In this document: positions 1 through 4,566 of the stretch, piece by piece
Numbering within the stretch: the stretch's first letter is position 1
Layout of the letters: every line of letters starts with the position of its first letter
DNA from: Gallionellaceae bacterium
GTDB taxonomy: Bacteria > Pseudomonadota > Gammaproteobacteria > Burkholderiales > Gallionellaceae
Length of the DNA stretch: 5,264 nucleotides
NCBI GenBank assembly: GCA_031277195.1
Contig: JAITMU010000017.1
Span: 1-5,264, forward strand
Direction: 5' to 3'
Position numbers and translations under genes: made by a program
Notes under the pieces: generated by a model
What the model was told of the DNA's origin: nothing
The model's input: the letters and a program-made list of their open reading frames with translations, nothing else
Databases searched by the model: none

Positions 1-531
1 CACTACCGCAGCCCGCTGAATTATTCCGACGCGCATCTGGATGATGCAAAGGGCGCGTTGACGCGGTTGTACACGGCGTTGAAAGGTGTTCCCTCACCCT
101 CAATCCCTCTCCCGGAGGGAGAGGGAAGTTTATTCCCCTCTCCCTCTGGGAGAGGGCAGGGTGAGGGTGCGCTTTCCCCCGCGGCGCAGCGTTTCAAAGC
201 CGCCATGGATGATGACTTCAACACCGCAGAAGCCATCGCTGTCCTGTTCGACCTCGCCAACGAAGCCAATCGCGGCGCAAGCGAAGCCGCCGCAGAACTC
301 AAAACACTGGCTGGCACACTCGGCCTGCTGCAACGCGACCCGCAGGAATTTCTGCAAGGCAGCGTCGCAGGCGGCTTGGACGATGCCACCATCGAAACCC
401 AAATCGCCGCCCGCATCGCCGCGAAAAAAGCCAGGGATTTTTCCACCGCTGATCGCATTCGCAAGGAGTTGCTGGAAGCAGGTGTCGTGCTTGAGGACAA
501 CGCGCAAGGCACGAGCTGGCGGCGGGCTTGA
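1..531 (+). CDS. cysS: Cysteinyl-tRNA synthetase, C-terminal 176 residues (5' end outside window)
   Basis: Cytoplasmic class I aminoacyl-tRNA synthetase that charges tRNA-Cys with cysteine. The open frame runs in from the window edge and ends at TGA 529-531. Recognisable blocks are HYRSPLNYSD (residues 1-10), LYTALKG (23-29), AMDDDFNTAEA in the DALR helical domain, DFSTADRIRKEL, and the C-terminal VLEDNAQGTSWRR, which matches the end of E. coli CysS (recalled as ...GTTWRRK). The HIGH and KMSKS catalytic motifs and the zinc ligands would lie upstream, outside the window. Between LYTALKG and AMDDDFNT there are 38 residues, against about 19 in E. coli as I recall it. The excess is a low-complexity Pro/Ser/Gly/Glu stretch (visible residues 31-56) encoded exactly by the palindromic repeat at 91-167. 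The frame is intact through the repeat and the C-terminus is conserved, so the gene is probably functional. It converges with the minus-strand genes, with a large hairpin in between. Confidence 0.96.
   Translation, partial: HYRSPLNYSDAHLDDAKGALTRLYTALKGVPSPSIPLPEGEGSLFPSPSGRGQGEGALSPAAQRFKAAMDDDFNTAEAIAVLFDLANEANRGASEAAAELKTLAGTLGLLQRDPQEFLQGSVAGGLDDATIETQIAARIAAKKARDFSTADRIRKELLEAGVVLEDNAQGTSWRRA
91..167. repeat. Palindromic repeat element inside cysS (double-hairpin form)
   Basis: The outer arms ccctcaccct (91-100) and agggtgaggg (158-167) are perfect inverted repeats. Between them are two nearly identical hairpins, each with a perfect 9-bp stem ccctctccc/gggagaggg: 105-113 with 117-125, and 136-144 with 148-156. 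Each has a 3-nt loop. The two hairpins can also pair with each other, so the whole element can fold as one long stem or as a cloverleaf-like form. It is open in the cysS frame and in one of the other two plus-strand frames; the third hits TGA at 162-164. In the cysS frame it reads as PSPSIPLPEGEG followed by SPSGRGQGEG. It shares arm sequences with the copy at 544-595. From general knowledge this is a widespread proteobacterial REP/MITE-like repeat; the exact family name is not assigned here. Confidence 0.87.
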
Positions 532-543
532 GAAGGTAGTTTT

Positions 544-595
544 CCCCTCACCCTAACCCTCTCCCCGCTTGCGGGGAGAGGGTTAGGGTGAGGGG
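544..595. repeat. Perfect 25-bp palindrome of the same repeat family, between convergent genes
   Basis: Positions 544-568 are exactly complementary to 571-595, with only tt (569-570) as loop, giving a 25-bp perfect stem. The arm starts cccctcaccct, continues through aaccctctcccc and ends cgc, so it shares the ccctcaccct and ccctctccc blocks with the cysS-internal element. It begins 12 bases after the cysS stop codon and ends about 40 bases before the 3' end of the minus-strand DUF2442 remnant. A hairpin at a convergent junction could stop or stabilise transcripts from both sides, but no clear U-tract follows on either strand. A Rho-independent terminator role is therefore only possible, not shown. 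Confidence 0.92.
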
Positions 596-635
596 ATATG
601 CTCACCTAAACACCACCATCATTCCCGCTGTAACC

Positions 636-782
636 TTATGCCTTCGCCTTCCGCGGCCGCCCGCCCTTGCGCCCATTCTCCTGCGCCGTCGCCGCTTTGG
701 CGGCACTGCGCGCTTGCCCGCCCGCAGCGCCAAGCTGGCGCGCCATCCAGTTTTTCGTGCCGAACACGCCGTGCAGCAGCAT
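636..782 (-). pseudogene. Remnant of a second DUF2442-family gene (3' tail only)
   Basis: On the minus strand, 48 codons from an ATG at 782 to TAA at 636-638 repeat the C-terminal tail of the DUF2442 gene at 1096-1509. They run from LLHGVFGTKNW to ENGRKGGRPRKA, and then the endings differ (KA against ATT). By hand alignment the 45 shared codons contain eight base differences, six synonymous and two amino-acid changing (Thr/Ala and Gln/Arg), plus a 3-base indel at the very end. Homology stops at about 780, next to a hairpin repeat. Upstream the frame stays open to 878, but that part reads through the hairpin and the antisense-phase 3' end of the membrane-protein gene and looks like chance. There is no Shine-Dalgarno before the ATG, and the N-terminal DUF2442 domain is missing. 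I call it a broken paralogue. A translated 48-residue basic tail peptide is a less likely alternative. Confidence 0.75.
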
Positions 783-789
783 GAGTAGG

Positions 790-834
790 GCGGGGCTTGC
801 CCCGCGCGGCTTGAGCCTCAACGACGAGCCGCGC
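790..834. repeat. Two adjacent hairpins (REP-like) after the small membrane-protein gene
   Basis: Two palindromes lie side by side. The first is gcggggc/gccccgc at 790-796 and 799-805, a 7-bp stem with tt loop. The second is gcgcggct/agccgcgc at 804-811 and 827-834, an 8-bp stem with a 15-nt loop. The second stem touches the stop codon (837-835) of the minus-strand membrane-protein gene, so it could act as a 3' transcript stabiliser or factor-dependent terminator. The tagggcggggcttgcccc core resembles a dispersed GC-rich repeat I have seen in proteobacterial genomes. Only one copy is present here, so repeat status is inferred. Confidence 0.5.
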
Positions 835-1083
835 TCAGAAGTTCCCCAAAGCGAGAAGTGTCCCGACAAATGCGCCAATGCAGATTCCGACCGACACGGG
901 ATGAAGCCAGGGCGATTTGTAGGGAAACCAAAGAACGCCTCCGCTGAGCAGAAAAATCGAAATGAGTACTGCGATTAGCGAATATTCGCGCCAGAGCCAG
1001 AAAAATCCTGTGCCTGCTGCGACGACGCCAATTAGCATGGCCGTGATGGAAAATGCGGGATGTGGATTGTTCACGTTTCCCAT
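835..1083 (-). CDS. Small membrane protein of unknown function, three predicted helices
   Basis: The product has 82 residues and I do not recognise its family. Three hydrophobic segments are visible: about residues 12-31 (ITAMLIGVVAAGTGFFWLW), 35-53 (YSLIAVLISIFLLSGGVLW) and 62-80 (PVSVGICIGAFVGTLLALG). They are joined by short polar or aromatic loops, so an inner-membrane location is expected. The ATG at 1083 follows a good Shine-Dalgarno (GAGGA, minus strand 1095-1091, 7 bases from the start). That site begins directly after the TAA of the DUF2442 gene, so the two genes look co-transcribed and possibly coupled. The coding sequence is visibly richer in A and T than its surroundings and is bracketed by the two copies of the DUF2442 tail, which may indicate separate acquisition. 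It could be a partner of the DUF4160/DUF2442 pair or an unrelated passenger. Confidence 0.68.
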   Translation of the reverse strand: MGNVNNPHPAFSITAMLIGVVAAGTGFFWLWREYSLIAVLISIFLLSGGVLWFPYKSPWLHPVSVGICIGAFVGTLLALGNF

Positions 1084-1095
1084 CTCTCTTTCCTC

Positions 1096-1243
1096 TTATG
1101 TCGTTGCCGCCTTCCGCGGCCTCCCACCCTTGCGCCCATTCTCCCGCGCCGCCGCCGCTTTGGCGGCACTGCGCGCTTGTCCGCCCGCAGCACCAAGCTG
1201 ACGCGCCATCCAGTTTTTTGTGCCGAACACGCCGTGCAGCAGC
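1096..1243. repeat. Direct-repeat partner of the DUF2442 remnant
   Basis: This stretch, the 3' end of the intact DUF2442 gene, aligns with 636-780 in the same orientation over about 145 bases, with roughly ten mismatches and a 3-base gap. The two copies flank the membrane-protein gene and the hairpin repeat, so recombination between them would delete about 460 bases. Identity ends sharply at gtgcagcagc (771-780 in one copy, ending at 1243 in the other). Confidence 0.85.
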
Positions 1244-1509
1244 GCGGGCACATAGAGGTCGGCGTCGAGACGCGGCCAGTGCAATCCCAATCCCGCAGGG
1301 CTGATTTCAATGTCGGCAAGATCGTCGGGCGCGGCGTCGGCCAGTCCTTCGGCGAGATGCGGCGGGAAGGCGATCTGCACGCCTGTGTTCAAGCTCACGA
1401 TCACGCGCGCGCGTCGCCGGTCATAACGCGCGGACACGGCGTGTCCGGCCTCGCGCAACGCCTGTCCCCGCGCTTCGGCGCGTTGAAATTCGGTTTCAGT
1501 AATAGCCAT
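1096..1509 (-). CDS. DUF2442 domain protein with basic GRKGGRPRK tail
   Basis: The product has 137 residues. The DUF2442-type core (about 1-95) contains ARYDRRRARVIVSLNTG, FPPHLAEGL and the GLGLHWPRLDADLYVPALL block typical of the family. It is followed by GVFGTKNWMARQLG and an Ala/Lys/Arg-rich tail ending ENGRKGGRPRKAATT, which could bind nucleic acid or a partner. I chose ATG 1509 because the product then begins MAITETEFQRAEARG, as family members do, and because GGAG lies 8 bases upstream inside the preceding gene. The ATG at 1560 would add 17 residues encoded by DUF4160 sequence in another frame. The start overlaps the end of the DUF4160 gene by 14 bases. DUF2442 and DUF4160 genes often occur as neighbours and are discussed as toxin-antitoxin-like, with DUF2442 the plausible antitoxin. 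That role is inference from recalled context. Its 3' end is duplicated at 636-780. Confidence 0.92.
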   Translation of the reverse strand: MAITETEFQRAEARGQALREAGHAVSARYDRRRARVIVSLNTGVQIAFPPHLAEGLADAAPDDLADIEISPAGLGLHWPRLDADLYVPALLHGVFGTKNWMARQLGAAGGQARSAAKAAAARENGRKGGRPRKAATT

Positions 1510-1744
1510 GAATCTTGCTCCATTCCATGCACAGGGCGGACAGCATCGCCGCCAACGCATCCTTGATTTGCTCCAGCGCGAGGCGGCTCAAGCCGTAGTT
1601 CTCGCGCAACTCCGGCGACCCGAAAGGGCAATGCAGAATAAAGACCGCCTCGCCATCCGCTCCTTTGACATGAACGTGCGCGGGACGGTGATCGTTGGGA
1701 TAAATGACCACGCGCAGGCCATTAAAACGGTGGATGGTTGGCAT
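1496..1744 (-). CDS. DUF4160 domain protein
   Basis: The product is a complete 82-residue DUF4160 protein. The hallmark is NDHRPAHVHVKG (about residues 17-28), preceded by MPTIHRFNGLRVVIYP and followed by GEAVFILHCP, LRENYGLS and a helical C-terminus ending WSKIHGYY. The family is small, and the conserved histidines of the HxPxHxHV segment could form an active or metal site, but the biochemical function is unknown. The gene overlaps the DUF2442 gene downstream by 14 bases, so the two are probably translationally coupled. It starts 47 bases after the end of the pseudopilin operon on the same strand. No clear Shine-Dalgarno precedes ATG 1744, and the upstream bases are AT-rich with a TATAGT box almost touching the start. 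Leaderless translation from its own promoter, or read-through from the operon, are both possible. Confidence 0.93.
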   Translation of the reverse strand: MPTIHRFNGLRVVIYPNDHRPAHVHVKGADGEAVFILHCPFGSPELRENYGLSRLALEQIKDALAAMLSALCMEWSKIHGYY

Positions 1745-1791
1745 GACTATAACATAAACCCAAGCGGTTAGGAAAAATTTTAACGGGGGAA
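1745..1791 (-). promoter_or_regulatory. AT-rich gap upstream of the DUF4160 gene, possible weak promoter
   Basis: This is the only gap between the pilin-like operon and the DUF4160/DUF2442 genes. On the minus strand it carries AAAATTTTT, then GGGTTTATGTTATAGTC just before the ATG. TATAGT (1751-1746) or TATGTT (1756-1751) could serve as a -10 element, but no convincing -35 sits at 17 bases. No terminator hairpin was seen, so separation from the upstream operon is not certain. Confidence 0.2.
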
Positions 1792-2514
1792 TTACGGCAA
1801 TTTCCCCGCCTCCGCCATCCGCGCATACAGCACGTTCGGCGACAGCCAGATCATCACGTCGTCAAATGCGCCGCCTGCTGATGTCGCGGCAGATGGCGCA
1901 TGGCTGACGAAGGTGCGATTGTTGTCGTTGCTGTTCGGATTGGGATTGGCGGCCTCGTCCGGACTGATGCCGCCCTGCGCGCCGTTGCCGCCGGTGGAAT
2001 AAATAATCAGCGGCACGCCGCTGGCGATCATTGTGCCGCTCGCGCACGCGCTGGCGCTGATGCCGATGGCGGTGTCGCACACGAGCAGGTTGGGCGTGAG
2101 TGTGGTCACGTCGGCGATGCCGCCGGTGCGCGTCCAGGCGTTGCTGTTCGAGAGGCTGACGGCGTAGCGGATGCGGCTGCCCCAGGGATCGAGGGCGTTG
2201 GCGATGCCGAGCGTGACGGTGGGCGCGTAGCCGTCGTAGGGATTGGAACACGCGCCGTTGGCGGCGTTGCCGGAAGCCGCGTAGCTTTCTTCGCCGTTGC
2301 TGGCGGCGGATGCGGGGCACGGCAATCGGCCATTGGCGATGGCGTAACCGATGGCGGCCTGGCGGATTTCTTCGAGTTGCGCGCGCGCTTCGCTGAGGCG
2401 TTGCTGTTCGACGCGCCCGGAAAGCGCGGGGAGCAGGCCGCCGAGCAGCAGGGCGGAGATGAACAAGGCCAGTGCCATTTCCAGCAGGGTGAAGCCTTGA
2501 ATACATTTTTTCAC
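1792..2514 (-). CDS. Type IV pilin-like (pseudopilin) protein with GFTLLE cleavage motif
   Basis: The product is a 240-residue prepilin. A short basic leader MKKCIQG precedes cleavage at Gly7/Phe8. The mature chain starts FTLLE, with the conserved Glu at +5 (residue 12), and continues as a hydrophobic helix to about residue 31. Prepilin peptidase would cut and methylate it at the inner membrane. Downstream are a helical segment, GRLPCP (62-67), DPWGSRIRYAVS (109-120) and a Gly/Ser/Asn-rich region. Cysteines at 66, 89, 146 and 157 could form disulfides in the periplasm. At 240 residues it is longer than a typical major pilin, which suggests a minor pilin or a specialised pseudopilin. I chose GTG 2514 over GTG 2523 because it gives a GTGA overlap with the preceding gene, like the other junctions, and lies 6 bases after a GAGGTG Shine-Dalgarno. 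It is the last gene of the operon. Confidence 0.92.
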   Translation of the reverse strand: MKKCIQGFTLLEMALALFISALLLGGLLPALSGRVEQQRLSEARAQLEEIRQAAIGYAIANGRLPCPASAASNGEESYAASGNAANGACSNPYDGYAPTVTLGIANALDPWGSRIRYAVSLSNSNAWTRTGGIADVTTLTPNLLVCDTAIGISASACASGTMIASGVPLIIYSTGGNGAQGGISPDEAANPNPNSNDNNRTFVSHAPSAATSAGGAFDDVMIWLSPNVLYARMAEAGKLP

Positions 2515-3692
2515 GGCAAGCACCTCAGCAAATCTGCGTCAGGATGATCGGCGTCAAACGTTGCGTTGCCGCCGAACTGATCGCCGCCAACAAAAGACGT
2601 GAGGTTGTCGCCTTCCAGATAATTGGCGGGCTGTAATTTGTCGGCGGTGGTGTTGCGTATCTGCGTGACTGCGCGCGCGCCGCCGAACAGCAGCACGCGC
2701 GCGCAGTTGTCCGGGGTCGGCGCGCCGTCCAGCAGCGCGGGCGTCGGCGCGGGAAGCTGAACGAGCAGCAGCATCTCCTTCCAGTTTTTGCAGAACACTT
2801 TGTTGTCCTCGTTGAGCAGGTTGTTGCAATTCACGCTGTCCGTGCCTTTGTTGCCGCTGATGGCGACGGCGCTGAAGTAATCGTGTTCATCGAGCAGCGC
2901 GGCAATCTGCGCGGCGAAATCTGCGCGATGTGTCACGAGTTGGAACAATTCCGCGCTGCTGACCGCGAGAAAGGCGTCGTTGTAGCGAACGCCGTCCGCC
3001 AGTTGGAAGGTCTTGTCAGTCGTCGATGCCGCGACGCGGCCATTGCTGGCATCCGGAAAATAATTGGCGGTAGCAGCAGCGGGATTGAACGGGTCGAGAT
3101 AATTGCGCGCGTCGTAATTGCCGCCGCATTGGCTGTACGCGGCATCGGCGCGCGCGCGTTGCTGATTGTCCGCCAACACACCAGGCACGATCACCAGCGC
3201 GGCGGCGCGTTCGACCAGCACATTGCCGTCCGCATCGAGCAGCGTGAGTTGCCCCGGCGTGTCCCAGTTCAGCGCGTCGGTCAGCGGGGTATTTTTGAAT
3301 CGTCCGGAGACGGCGTACCACAGGCATTCATTGTTGCCGTCGCGCTGCGGTTCGAGTATCAGCGAGCGCCAGGGAAATTTTCCGATGACGGAAAAATCCT
3401 TGATGTTGCCGGAAAAATTTGGTGCAGCGCCGCCTTCCGCCGGTGCGTTGCCGACGCCAATCCCGATGTCGGGCAGGCGCAAAAAAGCCGCTTCGTTGAT
3501 CGGCGATTGCAGCGCGGCGTCGCCGATCAGCGCGGCTTTTGCGTGCGCGAGCGTTTGCGCCGACACGCGATCATGCGCCGCCCGCACGGTCGCGCGTCCG
3601 GGCGATGCGGGCAGCAGCGCGACGAGCGCCAGCATGAGCAGCAGCAACAGAACGAATCCTGCCGCGCCGCGTTGTTTGCGCGCGGAGATCAT
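2511..3692 (-). CDS. Large pseudopilin-like exported protein (GspK/PilX-like position)
   Basis: The product has 393 residues. The N-terminus MISARKQRGAAG is followed by FVLLLLLMLALVALLPA (about 13-29), a pilin-like pattern of basic residues, Gly-Phe and a long hydrophobic helix. The usual Glu at +5 after the Gly12/Phe13 junction is replaced by Leu, as in GspK/PilX-type minor pseudopilins. A helix with TLAHAKAALIGDA (47-59), FPWRSLILEPQRDGNNECLWYAVSGRFKN (106-134) and DADGNVLVERAAALVIVPG (153-171) resembles a family of poorly named proteins that accompany prepilin genes in proteobacteria. Seven cysteines at 123, 189, 289, 301, 330 and 391 and nearby suggest periplasmic disulfides. ATG 3692 overlaps the preceding stop as ATGA and has GGGGAG upstream. 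The stop overlaps the GTG of the next gene. The exact family name is uncertain. A terminator-like hairpin lies within codons 51-71. Confidence 0.85.
   Translation of the reverse strand: MISARKQRGAAGFVLLLLLMLALVALLPASPGRATVRAAHDRVSAQTLAHAKAALIGDAALQSPINEAAFLRLPDIGIGVGNAPAEGGAAPNFSGNIKDFSVIGKFPWRSLILEPQRDGNNECLWYAVSGRFKNTPLTDALNWDTPGQLTLLDADGNVLVERAAALVIVPGVLADNQQRARADAAYSQCGGNYDARNYLDPFNPAAATANYFPDASNGRVAASTTDKTFQLADGVRYNDAFLAVSSAELFQLVTHRADFAAQIAALLDEHDYFSAVAISGNKGTDSVNCNNLLNEDNKVFCKNWKEMLLLVQLPAPTPALLDGAPTPDNCARVLLFGGARAVTQIRNTTADKLQPANYLEGDNLTSFVGGDQFGGNATFDADHPDADLLRCLP
2515..2526 (-). promoter_or_regulatory. Shine-Dalgarno that fixes the pseudopilin start at 2514
   Basis: On the minus strand GAGGTG (2526-2521) followed by CTTGCC (2520-2515) places the ribosome on GTG 2514. 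The competing in-frame GTG at 2523 is itself part of this ribosome binding site and so is a poor start. Confidence 0.65.
3481..3540 (-). other. Terminator-like hairpin with U6 tract inside the large pseudopilin gene
   Basis: Two nested inverted repeats lie here: aaaagccgc (3483-3491) with gcggctttt (3532-3540), and gatcggcga (3498-3506) with tcgccgatc (3520-3528), both perfect 9-bp arms. On the transcribed minus strand the stem is followed by TTTTTT (3486-3481). This is the order expected of an intrinsic terminator, but it lies in codons 51-71 of an intact gene. It could attenuate the operon, cause pausing, or be a coincidence of the repetitive Ala/Gly/Asp/Glu codons. Confidence 0.4.
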
Positions 3693-3997
3693 GGCAGCGG
3701 CTCCCCGACTTTGATGATGATGCGATGGCTCGAATCGGCGGCGGGGAAAGGCTGGCTGTCGGCAGATTGGTTTTGACCGTCTGCGTTTTGTGGCACGCCG
3801 TCGATCCAGATTGTGCGCGTGCCGTCACCGCGCTGAACGATGCCGTTCAGCATGGGAGCGGCATGTCCGATTTCATTTTGCTGAGCGCGGTCGATGGCGG
3901 CGCGTTGTTCCGGCGTGTGGAACAGCCGCCCCAGTTCGTCGGCGTGTGCGTTGCAGGCGATCAGGACGCAAGACAGGATGAGGTGTTGCCGTTTCAT
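3689..3997 (-). CDS. Small exported protein, PilP/MshK-like pilus assembly factor
   Basis: The product has 102 residues. The N-terminal export signal MKRQHLILSCVLIACNAHA allows two readings: signal peptidase I cleavage after AHA (19), or a lipobox LIAC with Cys15 as a lipid-modified residue. PilP proteins are inner-membrane lipoproteins, so the second reading fits the context. The mature part begins DELGRLFHTPEQRAAID (20-36), a motif I associate with this class of pilus/T2SS accessory proteins. A short beta-rich core NGIVQRGDGTRTIWIDGVPQ (51-70) then resembles the homology region of PilP/GspC/MshK, and a polar tail follows. I chose ATG 3997 because it forms an ATGA overlap with the upstream gene, follows GGGAGG and begins the signal peptide. 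The start at 4039 would add 14 basic residues ahead of it. It probably bridges the PilN/PilO platform to an outer-membrane secretin not seen here. Confidence 0.83.
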   Translation of the reverse strand: MKRQHLILSCVLIACNAHADELGRLFHTPEQRAAIDRAQQNEIGHAAPMLNGIVQRGDGTRTIWIDGVPQNADGQNQSADSQPFPAADSSHRIIIKVGEPLP

Positions 3998-4566
3998 TTC
4001 GCCTCCCGTTTTCGCAGAGAGACCCACCCGCCGTCGCACGCTGCGTTCAACAAATCGCCATCGCGCTCAATCCGGCATCGTTCGACGACATAGCCGTCAT
4101 CACGCAATTCATCCAGCACGCGGAATAACTGTCCTTCATGCCGCAATGAAAATTGCAGTTGCGCGTGTTGAATGCCGACCTCGAAATGATCGCCGCCCTC
4201 AGAAAAAGGGCGATACGCCTGAAACATGTAATCAAAACGCGGCAAGAGATAGCGCTCATACAGCCGCTCCATCTCGGCGGTGCGCCGCAGTTGCGCTTCA
4301 TCGTCGTCACGCGCAGTGTCGATGTGACCGTCGGCCAGCAAAGCCTCGTAGGCGGCCTGATGGCGTTCTCCGTCGTCGCGCTCGTTCGCGGCCGATTCGG
4401 TCAGGCGTTTCGTCTGTGCCAGTTGTTGTCGCGCTTCACGCTCGGCAGCTTGCGCCTGTGTGAGTCGGGCGTCGCCATGCAGCGCGATGGCGACGCTGAC
4501 GCCGAGCGACAACAGCAGAAACAGCGCGCTCCATTTCAGATGTGATAAATCAGCGCGGGCGATCAT
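3994..4566 (-). CDS. PilO/MshJ-like inner-membrane pilus assembly protein
   Basis: The product has 190 residues. A short cytoplasmic start MIARADLSHLKW is followed by one transmembrane helix (about 13-30, ALFLLLSLGVSVAIAL). Next comes a long charged, heptad-like region (about 32-105) rich in Ala, Glu, Arg and Gln, consistent with a coiled coil. The C-terminal domain (about 110-186) has alternating strands: FEVGIQHAQLQFSLRHEG, LFRVLDELR, ERCRIERDGDLLNAACDGGWVSLR. This TM, coiled coil, then ferredoxin-like fold order is that of PilO, and the CRIER...LNAAC...WVSL ending recalls MshJ-type proteins. ATG 4566 overlaps the preceding stop as ATGA, with AAGGA upstream. PilO proteins pair with PilN in the inner membrane, and the gene order here supports that. 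Sequence similarity is weak, so the name rests on architecture plus context. Confidence 0.8.
   Translation of the reverse strand: MIARADLSHLKWSALFLLLSLGVSVAIALHGDARLTQAQAAEREARQQLAQTKRLTESAANERDDGERHQAAYEALLADGHIDTARDDDEAQLRRTAEMERLYERYLLPRFDYMFQAYRPFSEGGDHFEVGIQHAQLQFSLRHEGQLFRVLDELRDDGYVVERCRIERDGDLLNAACDGGWVSLRKREAK

Noticed and set aside
21..605. 194-codon minus-strand open frame across cysS
   Set aside because: It is antisense to a clear cysS. Its low-complexity ends are simply translated palindromic repeats, and there is no recognisable domain.
636..878. 80-codon minus-strand frame as an intact gene
   Set aside because: Only the last 48 codons match DUF2442. The first part reads through a hairpin repeat and overlaps the membrane-protein gene in another frame.
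588..1304. Several short plus-strand frames between cysS and the DUF2442 gene
   Set aside because: They are antisense to the DUF2442 tail copies and the membrane-protein gene. They have no motifs, and their similarity to each other only reflects the direct repeat.
1096..1560. Upstream ATG 1560 for the DUF2442 gene
   Set aside because: The extra 17 residues come from DUF4160 coding sequence in another frame. Family members begin at the MAITETEF-like start.
1900..2547. 215-codon plus-strand frame opposite the pseudopilin gene
   Set aside because: It is a shadow of high-GC codon use on the opposite strand. The minus strand carries the GFTLLE prepilin motif and a Shine-Dalgarno.
2883..3776. 297-codon plus-strand frame opposite the large pseudopilin gene
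   Set aside because: Its arginine/glutamine/alanine-rich composition is typical of antisense frames. It lies across two minus-strand genes that are linked by operon-like overlaps.
3689..4039. Upstream ATG 4039 for the PilP/MshK-like gene
   Set aside because: It adds an arginine-rich stretch before a good signal peptide. ATG 3997 has GGGAGG and the ATGA overlap.
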